Positions 8,172-17,256 of a stretch of DNA of 64,000 nt are shown here, piece by piece. The notes under the pieces were generated by a model. The model did not search any database, was not told the origin of the DNA, and saw only the letters and a program-made list of their open reading frames with translations. Each line of letters begins with the position of its first letter. The first letter of the stretch is position 1. Source of the DNA: Evansella halocellulosilytica (GTDB lineage Bacteria > Bacillota > Bacilli > Bacillales > Salisediminibacteriaceae); the NCBI RefSeq assembly GCF_002335745.1, contig NZ_NIST01000001.1, positions 5,357,525-5,421,524 of the forward strand. Reading direction: 5' to 3'. The translations under genes and the position numbers were made by a program.

Positions 8172-8621
8172 CTACGTATTTGCAATTCGAAATTCCCAAC
8201 TTGTTGATATTGTGACGTTATCATTTTTTGGTTCATCAACTAACACTCGGGCAATTAAACGTCCAGAGCCTTGATCACTTGAACCTCCTGCAAATAATCC
8301 AAGCTCTTTCCATTGAAAATTCGCTTCCGATTCAGTAAAAAATGTTTCAAATACAGGATTTACGTTGTTTAAATAACTAATCGTAAATTCCTTTCTAAAT
8401 CGTTCATTGCCCATAGTTGCAGTCCCGAGACGGTTCGGTTCATCAGAGTCTCCAACAGCAATATAATTGATTGGATTTACAGACTGACCGTTGATCAATT
8501 GTGCCAAATAGTATATCCCATCTTGCAACACCCGGTTTTTATATGTTTTTCTGTTCTCGTTATGAATAATCTCGACATTATGAGTAAGTGCTAAAGTCGA
8601 ATCGTGACTGGTCAAACGCAT
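8172..8621 (-). CDS. Phage tail-fibre-like protein, paralogue of the 10453-10911 product
   Basis: 149 residues. Central blocks INYIAVGDSDEPNRLGTATM and FQWKELGLFAGG and the ending TISTSWEFRIANT match in pattern the protein of 10453-10911 (SHIGIGTDGTAP..., EIREAGLFNAATGG..., DITWTWVISNAQ). This pattern is common in phage fibre and collar subunits of Gram-positive phages. The start overlaps the hub gene by 44 bases and has GGGGGTG 4 bases upstream. Structural role: fibre shaft or collar (inference). Confidence 0.72.
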   Translation of the reverse strand: MRLTSHDSTLALTHNVEIIHNENRKTYKNRVLQDGIYYLAQLINGQSVNPINYIAVGDSDEPNRLGTATMGNERFRKEFTISYLNNVNPVFETFFTESEANFQWKELGLFAGGSSDQGSGRLIARVLVDEPKNDNVTISTSWEFRIANT

Positions 8622-10440
8622 TCACCCCCGCTCGTTCCGTAATTACCGATAAATCATCTGTGAAAGAGAGCGTTTCGAAAATGTTATTAAACCGTTGTAC
8701 GATAATATCGTCACGCTCATTTGCTTCTAAATTGCCGATCCTCTTTGACAACTCTTTCATTTTTGAAACGAACTTCTCCGCAGAGCGAGTCATTCGATTA
8801 AGATCTAACCGATTAAATAGCATATTATTTTCAAAATATACTTCAGCTTGATTTACTTTGAATATTCCCATTGCGTTATACTTAGGTAGATCGACTTCTA
8901 CGTACATCCCAGCACGTATGTCAGGATCTAATACGGTTAAACTTCCGCCTAATTTAGGTTTCGAATGTTCAATAAGCTGTTTCTCCGCTTTTTTTCGTCC
9001 TTGGGCAGGCGTGTTTATTTTATTATCGTCAATCCGTTCAATGACTTTGCCATACTGACTGATGCTTTCTGCATCTTCCATATAGACGACAATCGGGTAC
9101 AGATATTTATATTCAAAGCGAATAAGGGATCCACTTTCCGGTTTATTTTCTTCTGAAAACTCTACCGTCTTTTCGCTATAGTTTAATAAAACATCGTATT
9201 CATTATGATCATCAACATTTTTCACACCAACAGACAACTGGATATCATCGACGTAAAACTTCAAATGTTCAGGTTTGTAGTACGTATAGTAAATCGTTTT
9301 TTCCCCATCTGCTACTTCCGTTTGTGTGATTTCATCACTTATCCCTTCTCCCCCAAACAAATAAAGGGCATTAAATAGCTCATCACTATAACTGAAACTA
9401 GGAGAATCAGCAAGTGGCTGCAGCATCCCTTGTCCTACAGGTGTAGGATATATTTCTGACTCCGGAGGGAAAATTTTGAGAATTCGCTCTGCCCCATCAT
9501 AATCGATAAACCATATCCATCCGAGCTGCTCGACAATATATTCAGTTGCATCAAATAACGTTTCATAATTGAACGAAACATCGATCGTTTCCTCTGAAGG
9601 TGCAATATCTAATTGAATCGGCTTTTCGTAAAATTGCTGCCAGATCTGTGTCAATACGTCATCTACTTTACCGTTGTAAGTCCCGACAACTAAATAGTCA
9701 CTACTCTCTGCAGTATAATCCTCAGCCTTAATGGAAAGCCTCTTTGAAGATCCTTGAGCTGTTAATGAATGATCAACAATTCTTCCGCCAAAATAGTGTG
9801 TTTTTTGATGACCAATAATCGTGACTTGAATATCAGACCTCATTTGACATGCGTGAATGACATCATCATTCGGGTCATTTATATCAAATGAACAAGTCGA
9901 GACTCGATCATTCGTCGTATCTGAGATTTTCAACTTATGCTGTAATATTCTCAGTCCATTAACCCCTACTGTTGCAAAAGCTTTTTTCTCGGTCTTTTCA
10001 ATCGTAAAATTTTCTTTGACATACAATTCGCTGCACCGTTTTGCAACTAAGTCTTTTAAAAATTGCTCTTGAAAATAGAAGCGCTCCTTCGCATCTGGAC
10101 TAGACGTAATAACATGATAGTCTTCTAACGTCACCTTTTCTTTCGGTAGACTCGATAGCTTGATTGTTTTAGCAACGATTTCAGAAAACGCCCCCGCATC
10201 CGCGATCATTTTCCCAACATCATTCTGTTGCGAATCAGCTATCGTTACTACATCTTCTATCGTTTTATATACTTCACGTATGACCTCTGTATTTAAGCCG
10301 ATTTTTTCATCGACTAACTTTTGCAGTGATTGATAATAAACCTCTTCAATACTCGAAAGGTCTTCTAAACTCCGAAACACATCTTGTTGATCAAATTTAT
10401 GAATATCAAATTTATATGAATCAAACCCATAATTCAGCAT
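8578..10440 (-). CDS. Tail hub / tail-associated protein
   Basis: 620 residues. The N-terminal ~140 residues are helical and unusual; from ~165 on, the sequence (LRILQHKLKISDTTNDRVST, HYFGGRIVDHSL, YNGKVDDVLTQIWQQFY, FDATEYIVEQLGWIWFIDYD) reads like the gp27/Tal-type hub of phage tails, with a C-terminal coiled region (EKFVSKMKELSKRIGNLEAN) that could start a fibre. No obvious peptidase motif. In a siphophage order the Dit and Tal genes follow the tape measure; this one fills the Tal position. RBS GGACGGTG precedes the ATG. Confidence 0.75.
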   Translation of the reverse strand: MLNYGFDSYKFDIHKFDQQDVFRSLEDLSSIEEVYYQSLQKLVDEKIGLNTEVIREVYKTIEDVVTIADSQQNDVGKMIADAGAFSEIVAKTIKLSSLPKEKVTLEDYHVITSSPDAKERFYFQEQFLKDLVAKRCSELYVKENFTIEKTEKKAFATVGVNGLRILQHKLKISDTTNDRVSTCSFDINDPNDDVIHACQMRSDIQVTIIGHQKTHYFGGRIVDHSLTAQGSSKRLSIKAEDYTAESSDYLVVGTYNGKVDDVLTQIWQQFYEKPIQLDIAPSEETIDVSFNYETLFDATEYIVEQLGWIWFIDYDGAERILKIFPPESEIYPTPVGQGMLQPLADSPSFSYSDELFNALYLFGGEGISDEITQTEVADGEKTIYYTYYKPEHLKFYVDDIQLSVGVKNVDDHNEYDVLLNYSEKTVEFSEENKPESGSLIRFEYKYLYPIVVYMEDAESISQYGKVIERIDDNKINTPAQGRKKAEKQLIEHSKPKLGGSLTVLDPDIRAGMYVEVDLPKYNAMGIFKVNQAEVYFENNMLFNRLDLNRMTRSAEKFVSKMKELSKRIGNLEANERDDIIVQRFNNIFETLSFTDDLSVITERAGVNAFDQSRFDFSTYS

Positions 10441-10452
10441 GGAGGCACCGTC

Positions 10453-10911
10453 CTATTGTGCATTGCTAATAACCCACGTCCAAGTTATGTCGAAAGTATC
10501 TTCAGGTTCTTTCGTCACAACACCGAACGTAATTCTCGCCCACATACTGCCGCCAGTCGCTGCATTAAATAAACCTGCTTCGCGAATCTCGATTGATTCA
10601 GAAACAGGTTCATTAGGTCCAAAAACTGCTGAAAATTCCACTTCATTTAAATTTCTTTGTTTACTAACTGACTGCCGGCTTCCCTCTTGTTCTAGTAAAT
10701 CAGTATCTGATAATACTGGAGCTGTTCCATCTGTTCCAATGCCGATATGAGACGGGACTGAAACCGCCGGGCTATTTAGCAGCTGTTCAGCTAATCCATC
10801 TTTCCCGCCGTTAACAATAAGATTTTCCTCCTCAAACTGCTGTTTTACATTCCCCTCTTTATCTCTTAACGTTGCGTTTATTTTTCCTGCTAATTTTAAA
10901 CCGTCATGCAT
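10453..10911 (-). CDS. Phage tail-fibre-like subunit
   Basis: 152 residues encoded between tape measure and hub, where Dit is usual. It does not read as a typical Dit; instead its blocks IGIGTDGTAPVLSDTDL, SIEIREAGLFNAATGG, MWARITFG and DITWTWVISNAQ match the fibre-like protein of 8172-8621. RBS AGGAGG lies 8 bases before the ATG. Probably part of the tail tip or a side fibre; a divergent distal tail protein cannot be excluded. Confidence 0.68.
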   Translation of the reverse strand: MHDGLKLAGKINATLRDKEGNVKQQFEEENLIVNGGKDGLAEQLLNSPAVSVPSHIGIGTDGTAPVLSDTDLLEQEGSRQSVSKQRNLNEVEFSAVFGPNEPVSESIEIREAGLFNAATGGSMWARITFGVVTKEPEDTFDITWTWVISNAQ

Positions 10912-10922
10912 ACATAAGCCTC

Positions 10923-13064
10923 CTAAAATTTTAATCTAGCTAATTCATCGACTAAGTAATCGATATCGTTCCGATCATTAAATGTGTTCCCTGAAAGGTT
11001 TACATGGATCACCTTTTGTTGAGTCCCTTTAGACGTAATGAATGAGCTTGAAAGATGGCCAAAATCCGGTGAATCGATATCAGGCATTTTTAACATGTGA
11101 TCCATTTTTGCCCTTATGTCGTTTTCAGATCGGTCAATTGCTTCACCAATCGTTCCTGCAAAATCGATTCGTGTAATTCCGCGCATCGGTCCTTCTTTCG
11201 GCTCAGAAAAAGGAAAGAAACCTCGAATCGTTTCGGCAACGTTGCCAATTGCGTCTTTCACCTTTCCGATTGAGCCTGTAATACCAGAAATAATCGAATC
11301 GATAATATTTCGTCCAGCTTGTAAAAAGTTACTACCTAAATTAGAAAGAAAAGATAAGGCATCATCAAAAGGCTTCTTAACTGCATTTAGAATTCGGCTT
11401 CCTGCATTACTGATGTTCGTCCGCAAATTCGTAAAAATGTTCGTGACACGAGATAATAGATTCGACACCGTGCTCACGACGCTGTTCAACATATTTTGAA
11501 AAACACTAGTTATATTTGAACCTAAGTTACGAATTAAGTTTAAACCCGAAGTGACAAAGCTGCGAATAAGAGAGACTACTCTTCCTACCAATGTGAGGTT
11601 GATTAAATTCCATACAAATTCGAGCGCACCGCTTAACAGTTGTTTAATGCCTTCCCACATCGCAGACCAGTCACCTGTCAACAGTCCCGAAAAGGTGTTA
11701 ATCAAACCCATGATCATGTTAAGTGCGCCATTAATAATTCCTTCAATCATCCCCCAAACTGTTTCTATAATGACTTTAATGGCTGGCATCACAAATTCAA
11801 TGATTGACTGAATAAACGAAAAGGCATTTTGGACAGCTTCCATTATCCGTTCACCATTTTCAGCCCAAAATTGTTGAATCATTTCGAGCTTTTCTACAAT
11901 AAACGGAACGACTAAATCTAATATATGCTCAATGATTTCCCCAACTGCACTCATAGCTGTAAATACCGTTTCACGAATCGACTCGAAAACTGTAATCGCA
12001 TTTTCTAATATGGCAGAACCATTTTCCTGCCAAAACTCTTTTATTGCGAGAAGGATCTCCTGAATATAAGGCACTAGGAATTCTAATACTTCAGAAATGA
12101 CAAGACGAATGTCTTCAAACACTTGACCGATAAACTCACGAATCACCCCTAAATATTCTTGGAATGATTCCCAAATCATTAAAAGTGTCTCTTCATTATT
12201 AGAACCCCATTCACTGAGCCATGTTGTTAATGTTTGAATCCAGTCCACAAGGTGACTGACCCCTTCACTAATCGCATCGAATACAACATCAAAAACTTGT
12301 TGGACCGTCGGCATATTCTCAATAATCCAATCAGCGAATTCTTGAAAGATTGGCATAACACGACCACCTAACTCAGCAAAAAGGAAGTCAAATGATCGTT
12401 TTAACTGATCCATTGTATTCGTAAACATGACACCGGCTTCTACAGCTTCATCGGACATTTCAAGGCCTAGTTCATTAAATGATTGTTTTAATTCATCAAT
12501 CGAACCGCGGCTATTGTTTAGAAGTGGTAATAACTCTTGACCGCTTTGTCCAAAGAGCTGTTGAGCTAACTCAGCTTTTTCAATACCATGTTCCATATCC
12601 TGCAACGAACGTACGGTTTGCTCGAATGCTTCTTCTTGACTCATCGATTCATCAATACTAATGCCTAGTCTCGCAAACGCCTCTGCTCCTGTACCAGTTC
12701 CGCTTATCGCTTCTGCCATTCGTTGTGATAAAGTACCCATTCCACCATTCATTGAATCAATACTTACCCCAGATTGAGAAAGAATAAAATCCCATGTTTG
12801 AAAAGCAGATTGTGACAGCCCTAATTGTTGACTCATTTTATTTATTCGATTAGCAGATTGACCTGATTGGCTTGAAACTTGAAACAGAGCATTGGTCACA
12901 TTGGCTGCTCCTGCTACAATCGCTTCGCCCCACTTTGCTGCTGATTGAATACCGTTTCTAAAACTGTCTCCAATCTTTTTTGCTTTTTCTTCTATGTTTG
13001 CTAATGATTGCTGAGCATCTTTATCCTCGATTAGTATAGATCCTAGCATACTAATGACTTTCAA
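10923..13064 (-). CDS. Phage tail tape measure protein
   Basis: 713 residues, rich in helix with long hydrophobic stretches. The N terminus (DAQQSLANIEEKAKKIGDSF, SAFQTWDFILSQSG) and the middle with repeated modules (LVPYIQEILLAIKEFWQENG and VVPFIVEKLEMIQQFWAENG, ~44 residues apart) are typical of tape measures, as is the C-terminal IRGFFPFSEPKEGPMRGI. TTG start with AAAGGAGGT 8 bases upstream; it overlaps the chaperone frame by 14 bases. By the usual rule of ~0.15 nm per residue the tail would be near 100 nm. It sets tail length and may be ejected first. Confidence 0.92.
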   Translation of the reverse strand: MKVISMLGSILIEDKDAQQSLANIEEKAKKIGDSFRNGIQSAAKWGEAIVAGAANVTNALFQVSSQSGQSANRINKMSQQLGLSQSAFQTWDFILSQSGVSIDSMNGGMGTLSQRMAEAISGTGTGAEAFARLGISIDESMSQEEAFEQTVRSLQDMEHGIEKAELAQQLFGQSGQELLPLLNNSRGSIDELKQSFNELGLEMSDEAVEAGVMFTNTMDQLKRSFDFLFAELGGRVMPIFQEFADWIIENMPTVQQVFDVVFDAISEGVSHLVDWIQTLTTWLSEWGSNNEETLLMIWESFQEYLGVIREFIGQVFEDIRLVISEVLEFLVPYIQEILLAIKEFWQENGSAILENAITVFESIRETVFTAMSAVGEIIEHILDLVVPFIVEKLEMIQQFWAENGERIMEAVQNAFSFIQSIIEFVMPAIKVIIETVWGMIEGIINGALNMIMGLINTFSGLLTGDWSAMWEGIKQLLSGALEFVWNLINLTLVGRVVSLIRSFVTSGLNLIRNLGSNITSVFQNMLNSVVSTVSNLLSRVTNIFTNLRTNISNAGSRILNAVKKPFDDALSFLSNLGSNFLQAGRNIIDSIISGITGSIGKVKDAIGNVAETIRGFFPFSEPKEGPMRGITRIDFAGTIGEAIDRSENDIRAKMDHMLKMPDIDSPDFGHLSSSFITSKGTQQKVIHVNLSGNTFNDRNDIDYLVDELARLKF

Positions 13065-13374
13065 CGATTCTACCTCCTTTCCGTTCGTTTTTTAAGTGGC
13101 GCTTAAAGCGAGTGAATCGATCTTGTACAGATTCATTTGCATGCTCCACTCTCCGATAAGGCTTCTTGATTTGTTCTTTAAAATCGTGAAAACTTTGGAA
13201 ATTGTCTTTCGTCATATGCGGATATTTCGCTAGCCACAGTTCCCAAGCTTTCCGATCATTTTCTTTTTCCTTTGCTTTTAAAATACACTTCGACAACCTT
13301 TTAATTGGTTGTTTTACGATAAAACGAAAATCAAAATGGCTATGCAGCAGAATGAGTGTTTCTTCATATCCCAC
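13051..13374 (-). CDS. Tail assembly chaperone, downstream frame (gpT-like)
   Basis: 107 residues if started at GTG 13374, with a basic, helical composition. It lies in the -1 frame relative to the preceding chaperone gene and its frame is open back through that gene's end to a stop at 13411-13413. No convincing ribosome site precedes the GTG. In tailed phages the gene before the tape measure is usually made as a frameshift extension (gpGT); the organisation here fits that, although no perfect slippery heptamer is visible in the allowed window. Confidence 0.7.
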   Translation of the reverse strand: MGYEETLILLHSHFDFRFIVKQPIKRLSKCILKAKEKENDRKAWELWLAKYPHMTKDNFQSFHDFKEQIKKPYRRVEHANESVQDRFTRFKRHLKNERKGGRIVESH

Positions 13375-13382
13375 TACATAGC

Positions 13383-13718
13383 CTATTTGAAAAGCTCTAA
13401 TAACTCCGGATCAGAAAAGATCTCTTTCAATGATTTTAAAGTTTTACCGAAGGATTGACTCTTTACTTCTTCGATTTCGATACCTTCTGCAATCGAAACA
13501 ATTTGAAAAATCTCCTCTTTGATTTTCCCAGCATTTCGAACAATATGTTTCAGACTGTCTAAAACGGGGTCTACTGGATCAACATTCTTTTTCCCTTTAT
13601 ATTTCTCTTTAATTTTCCCTTTCATGCTCTCAAAGCCAACTTTTTCGTAAATGTCAGCAGCTAATGGTAACATTTCAATTGCTTTTTCCGTGTCTAAAAT
13701 ACGTTGTTTATCAGTCAT
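13383..13718 (-). CDS. Tail assembly chaperone, upstream frame (gpG-like)
   Basis: 111 residues beginning MTDKQRILDTEKAIEMLPLA with GGAGGGATCTG upstream, helical and charged, ending SDPELLELFK. Size, position between tail tube and tape measure, and the partner frame at 13051-13374 make it the short form of the tail assembly chaperone, which coats the tape measure during tail assembly. Assigned by position and composition rather than by a motif. Confidence 0.75.
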   Translation of the reverse strand: MTDKQRILDTEKAIEMLPLAADIYEKVGFESMKGKIKEKYKGKKNVDPVDPVLDSLKHIVRNAGKIKEEIFQIVSIAEGIEIEEVKSQSFGKTLKSLKEIFSDPELLELFK

Positions 13719-13842
13719 CAGATCCCTCCAAATTTAAGGCTTTTCGTTAAAGAGATTCACAGCAAGCGAATGACGCTTGCCTAGAAACTCTTATCATTTT
13801 GCATGTACACGATCACCGTCGTAATTCTTTTTAGATTGCTCT

Positions 13843-14439
13843 TTATTCTTCGATTTCACTTTGCTCTTTTTCATAGTACACAACATACGTCGGCACACTA
13901 TTCATTTTGTTCGGATCAAAGTGTGCAGTAAATGTGACTTCTGATGTTAATTCATCCTGCTCTGCAAATGCTGCAGTTAAAGTACCATCGCCAAGCACAT
14001 TCTCAATGACATATGCCACTAATCGACCGTCTTTTGTTTCGGTAATATACGCCATGTTATCAATGTAATCTTCTTCTGTGAATTCAACGTTTGGTCGATA
14101 CAATTTATAATTAGGAACATCTGATGCTTCATCAACTTCATTAATTTTCCCCGGCATAATTTTAGCGATATTTTCTAAGTCGAGTTCGAGAGCCGTCGTT
14201 TCAATCGTAATGTTCCATTCCATCCGACGCTTCATTCCCTTTGTATTTTCCCCTCGGTCCCCGTCAAAACGAATTGGGTGGTTTGTTGGCTCTACAGTAT
14301 AGCTACCTCCGCCTCGAGTCGCCCCAAATGGAACGGTGTTGTTATCGTCCCAGTTATTTGGATTAAAATTAAATACAACGACACCTTCTCCTAATTGTAC
14401 TTTCTCTGCTTTTGGTACTGCTGGTCTTTGAATTGCCAT
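13843..14439 (-). CDS. Major tail tube protein
   Basis: Start at 14439 is chosen for the GGAGGG 8 bases upstream; an in-frame ATG at 14478 lies in that leader. 198 residues, beta-rich. Motifs: EGVVVFNFNPNNWDD, RRMEWNITIETTALELDLEN, RPNVEFTEEDYIDNMAYITE, AFAEQDELTSEVTFTAHFDP. These read as a siphophage-type major tail protein that polymerises into the tube. It is the first gene of the tail transcript; no sheath gene is next to it, so the tail is predicted non-contractile. No portal, capsid, terminase or connector gene lies upstream. Confidence 0.82.
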   Translation of the reverse strand: MAIQRPAVPKAEKVQLGEGVVVFNFNPNNWDDNNTVPFGATRGGGSYTVEPTNHPIRFDGDRGENTKGMKRRMEWNITIETTALELDLENIAKIMPGKINEVDEASDVPNYKLYRPNVEFTEEDYIDNMAYITETKDGRLVAYVIENVLGDGTLTAAFAEQDELTSEVTFTAHFDPNKMNSVPTYVVYYEKEQSEIEE

Positions 14440-14514
14440 AAATCGTTTCCCTCCATGTTTATGATAAATTTTTTCCATTACAACGTAGTTGGAGCTTAGA
14501 TTGGACGTTTTTTT

Positions 14515-14542
14515 ACAATAGAGCTGATTGATCCAAGTCCAA
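14515..14542 (-). promoter_or_regulatory. Possible promoter of the tail locus
   Basis: On the minus strand TTGGAC is followed after 16 bases by TATTGT, about 75 bases before the tail tube start. The match to sigma-A elements is partial, and no LexA-type site (CGAAC-N4-GTTCG) was noticed. Confidence 0.3.
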
Positions 14543-14634
14543 ACAGACTTTTAAAATAAGTAAAAGTTCACCACCTTGTCCCCGTCTCACTATTAAATGG
14601 CAATCGTATGACAAAAACATAAGCACAAGGAACT

Positions 14635-14850
14635 TGTCTCTTCCTCTGCTAGTAAAGCTTTGTAGAAATTTGTCAACCGGACAACACGTCACGTCCTATG
14701 GCATGTCCAACATTAGGACGTCCTGTTCGTTGAGACAACCCGATAGATCAGATCTCCAGCTAAACTCCCACGTCCTGCGGGAACACCGAAGTCACCACAT
14801 CCGTGTGGAAGCTCGTGATGTAATCGCTCATTGCTGAAACTTTTTCAACA
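14635..14850. repeat. Intergenic repeat, copy A of a modular family
   Basis: Shares long stretches with 20935-21160: TGTCTCTTCCTCT, CACGTCCTRTGGCATG, ATTAGGACGTCCTGT, GTCCTGCGGGAAC, CATCCGTGTGGAAGCTCGTG. It fills most of the 482-bp gap between the tail locus and the PBP gene. No coding sequence is apparent; an ORF at 14634-14837 is just the repeat read through. Confidence 0.8.
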
Positions 14851-14883
14851 GTTAGCTGTCTATCATATATTTTTCAAATGAAA

Positions 14884-14913
14884 AAAGGTACCACGCGATT
14901 GACGTGATACCTT
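14884..14913 (-). terminator. Terminator of the PBP gene
   Basis: Minus-strand hairpin GAAGGTATCACG / CGCGTGGTACCTT followed by TTTTTT, 9 bases after the PBP stop. Confidence 0.85.
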
Positions 14914-14921
14914 CAAAACGA

Positions 14922-16961
14922 TTATTCAACTTTTCCGACAAATTCATTTACGAGATCCACAGCATAGCCACTACCGCCATGCTCCTGTGAGTCTTCAATC
15001 ATCACTGCAATTAGAAGGTCCTTCTCTTCATAATCAAAAGCAACGTACCAGCCTAATTCTTCACCGGATTCATCTTCTAATGAATCTTTCAATTCTGCTG
15101 TACCCGTTTTCCCGGCTAGCGCTCGGTTATGACCTGGATTTTCGCGGGATGCTGTACCATTTGAGTCTTCTACTACTGCGATAAGGCTATCGAGCACAAT
15201 GTTTGCTGTTTCAGGTGAGATCGTGTCTTCCTTCCACATTTCCGGCTCGCTTCCCTCAAACAATTGCGGTTGAATCACGCTTCCATCATGAATAAACATC
15301 GTATATAAAGAAGCCAGGTGGAGCGGATTCATTAGGACTTGACCTTGACCGTAGCCTGTGTCTGCTAAAAGTGGCTCAGAAGAAAGACCATCATTAGAAA
15401 TGGACGAAGCATTCATAGGAAAACCAAACGGAAATGGTTCCCCAAATCCAAATGTTTCTGCCCATGACTCCATCTTTTCTTCCCCTAAAGCTAAAGCTTG
15501 CATCGCAAAATAAATGTTATCTGAATACATCATACCTGTTTTTAGATCAATATCACTTACTTGTTCATTCACACGTGTAATCCGATAGTCTCCCCAGCTG
15601 CCATCATCTGGCTGCCACTGTTTTCCTTCAATTTCAAACACCTCATCTGGATCTAACGTACCTTCTTCCAATCCTGCAGCTGCTGTAAATGGTTTAAAAG
15701 CTGAACCTGGTGAATAAACATTTTGAAATCTTCGTGTTATGAGTGTATTCGGATCATCTATCGATTCTGCACGCGGATCAGTCAACTGTAAATAACGCAA
15801 GTTTGAATCATAGGATGGTAAACTGACTAGTGCTAACACTTCACCCGATGTCGGGTCCATCACGACACCTGCCCCGGTATCGTCACCAAACGTATCAACT
15901 AATTTCTCTTGGATCGACACATCAATCGTTAAGGTAATATTGTCACCATGAACAGGATCAGATTTCATTAACACATCACGTGTATTCCCTTCTTCATCGG
16001 CGACTGAAATGGTCACACCCGGCTCCCCACGCAGATCATTTTCAAGAGCGGCTTCTAACCCACGTTTTCCGATGATCGAATTCATATGATAGCCTTCTCC
16101 TTCACGCTCCTCCAGTTCTTCCGCTGTAATTTGGCCGACATAACCGATGAGATGGGCAAGTTCTCCCCCAAAATGGTATTCCCTTCCTTCCTCACGGTTT
16201 AAAAGGACCCCAGGAATATTAAGTAAATCATCTACTCTTTCATCCGATAATGATATATGTTGTACTGGTGCAAACCAATCCGGGTTATCTGGATATCGGT
16301 TCGCTAAATCACGAACCGTCTCAACATCAATATTCAAAATATCTGCAAAGCGATTTGTCGCATCATCAAAATCTTCCATTCTTTCTGGTACAAAACCAAC
16401 TTCATACACTTCTCCGTTTGTTGCTAAAGGTGTTCCGTAACGATCAAAGATTTCTCCGCGATTTGACGGTTCTGTCGAAACTTGTATTTGATCATCGTTC
16501 GTTTTCAGACCCATAAATAAATGAGAAGGGTGCCAATCGACACTCCAAACTTCAACTTCCTCGTCTTCGATCATGTCTATTTCCTTAGTCAAAAGAACAT
16601 TGGTCGTATAAGAAATATCTCCGGTAATCGTATTCATTCCAACGTGCACTTGGTAATCAAGCTCTTCTGTCTCTTCGAGATCTATTTCCTCTTCGGCAAA
16701 ATCACGTGATTCATATGTAATTTCAATTGAATTCACACCTAAATCTTCATGGACTTTTTCAAAACGTTCTGAAAGATTCCATTCGTAGCCATTTAGCTCT
16801 TCTTCTGAGCTCGTATTTAATGTGTGAAACATTTCATCGTAGTTCTGCCCTTCCCAAGCAGTAATATAATGATCAAGTGTATCTTCAGGATTTACTGCTT
16901 CATCACTAGAACAAGCAGAAACAAAGAAAATGAAAAGAAATAACATGCCTATTTTTTTCAC
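14922..16961 (-). CDS. pbpC: Penicillin-binding protein, class B transpeptidase (PBP3/MecA type)
   Basis: Cross-links peptidoglycan stem peptides outside the membrane. 679 residues: lipobox-like VSAC with Cys17, an NTF2-like MecA N-terminal domain (~25-150), a PBP dimerisation domain (RGEIFDRYGTPLA, ~165-340) and a transpeptidase domain with all three motifs: SAFK at 420-423, SDN at 480-482, KTGT at 618-621. This plan matches B. subtilis PbpC (PBP3) and staphylococcal PBP2a, both of similar length. Single gene with its own terminator; unrelated to the adjoining tail locus. MecA-type members often have low beta-lactam affinity, which cannot be judged here. Confidence 0.9.
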   Translation of the reverse strand: MKKIGMLFLFIFFVSACSSDEAVNPEDTLDHYITAWEGQNYDEMFHTLNTSSEEELNGYEWNLSERFEKVHEDLGVNSIEITYESRDFAEEEIDLEETEELDYQVHVGMNTITGDISYTTNVLLTKEIDMIEDEEVEVWSVDWHPSHLFMGLKTNDDQIQVSTEPSNRGEIFDRYGTPLATNGEVYEVGFVPERMEDFDDATNRFADILNIDVETVRDLANRYPDNPDWFAPVQHISLSDERVDDLLNIPGVLLNREEGREYHFGGELAHLIGYVGQITAEELEEREGEGYHMNSIIGKRGLEAALENDLRGEPGVTISVADEEGNTRDVLMKSDPVHGDNITLTIDVSIQEKLVDTFGDDTGAGVVMDPTSGEVLALVSLPSYDSNLRYLQLTDPRAESIDDPNTLITRRFQNVYSPGSAFKPFTAAAGLEEGTLDPDEVFEIEGKQWQPDDGSWGDYRITRVNEQVSDIDLKTGMMYSDNIYFAMQALALGEEKMESWAETFGFGEPFPFGFPMNASSISNDGLSSEPLLADTGYGQGQVLMNPLHLASLYTMFIHDGSVIQPQLFEGSEPEMWKEDTISPETANIVLDSLIAVVEDSNGTASRENPGHNRALAGKTGTAELKDSLEDESGEELGWYVAFDYEEKDLLIAVMIEDSQEHGGSGYAVDLVNEFVGKVE

Positions 16962-17256
16962 ATTGTCAACCTCCTCTTCCCCTTCTTCAACAACTACACC
17001 TATTATACCAAAACACTAGAACCTATGTTCCATCTTTTGGATTTAATATAAGAAAAATATATTGGCATTTTTATATGAGGACGATTCCCTTTTTCAAAAT
17101 TTCTCATATTTCCGACACAAAATTTGACTTTTGTATTATAATGATTCATAGAATAGTACTATGTATTTTTTATGCACCATTGTCGATAATAAAAGTATGA
17201 CTTTTTTACACAGCTAGTTTAATAAATATAAGACTTTTGCAAGGTGGTTAAAATTC

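Noticed and set aside
13434-13440. Classical slippery heptamer T-TTA-AAA in the tail chaperone gene
   Set aside because: It is in the right frame, but the -1 frame after it stops at 13411-13413 before reaching the downstream gene, so it cannot make the fused product.
5152-14439. Contractile (PBSX/R-type) particle
   Set aside because: XkdX is present, but no sheath, LysM tail protein or baseplate J-type genes are found, so a non-contractile tail is favoured.
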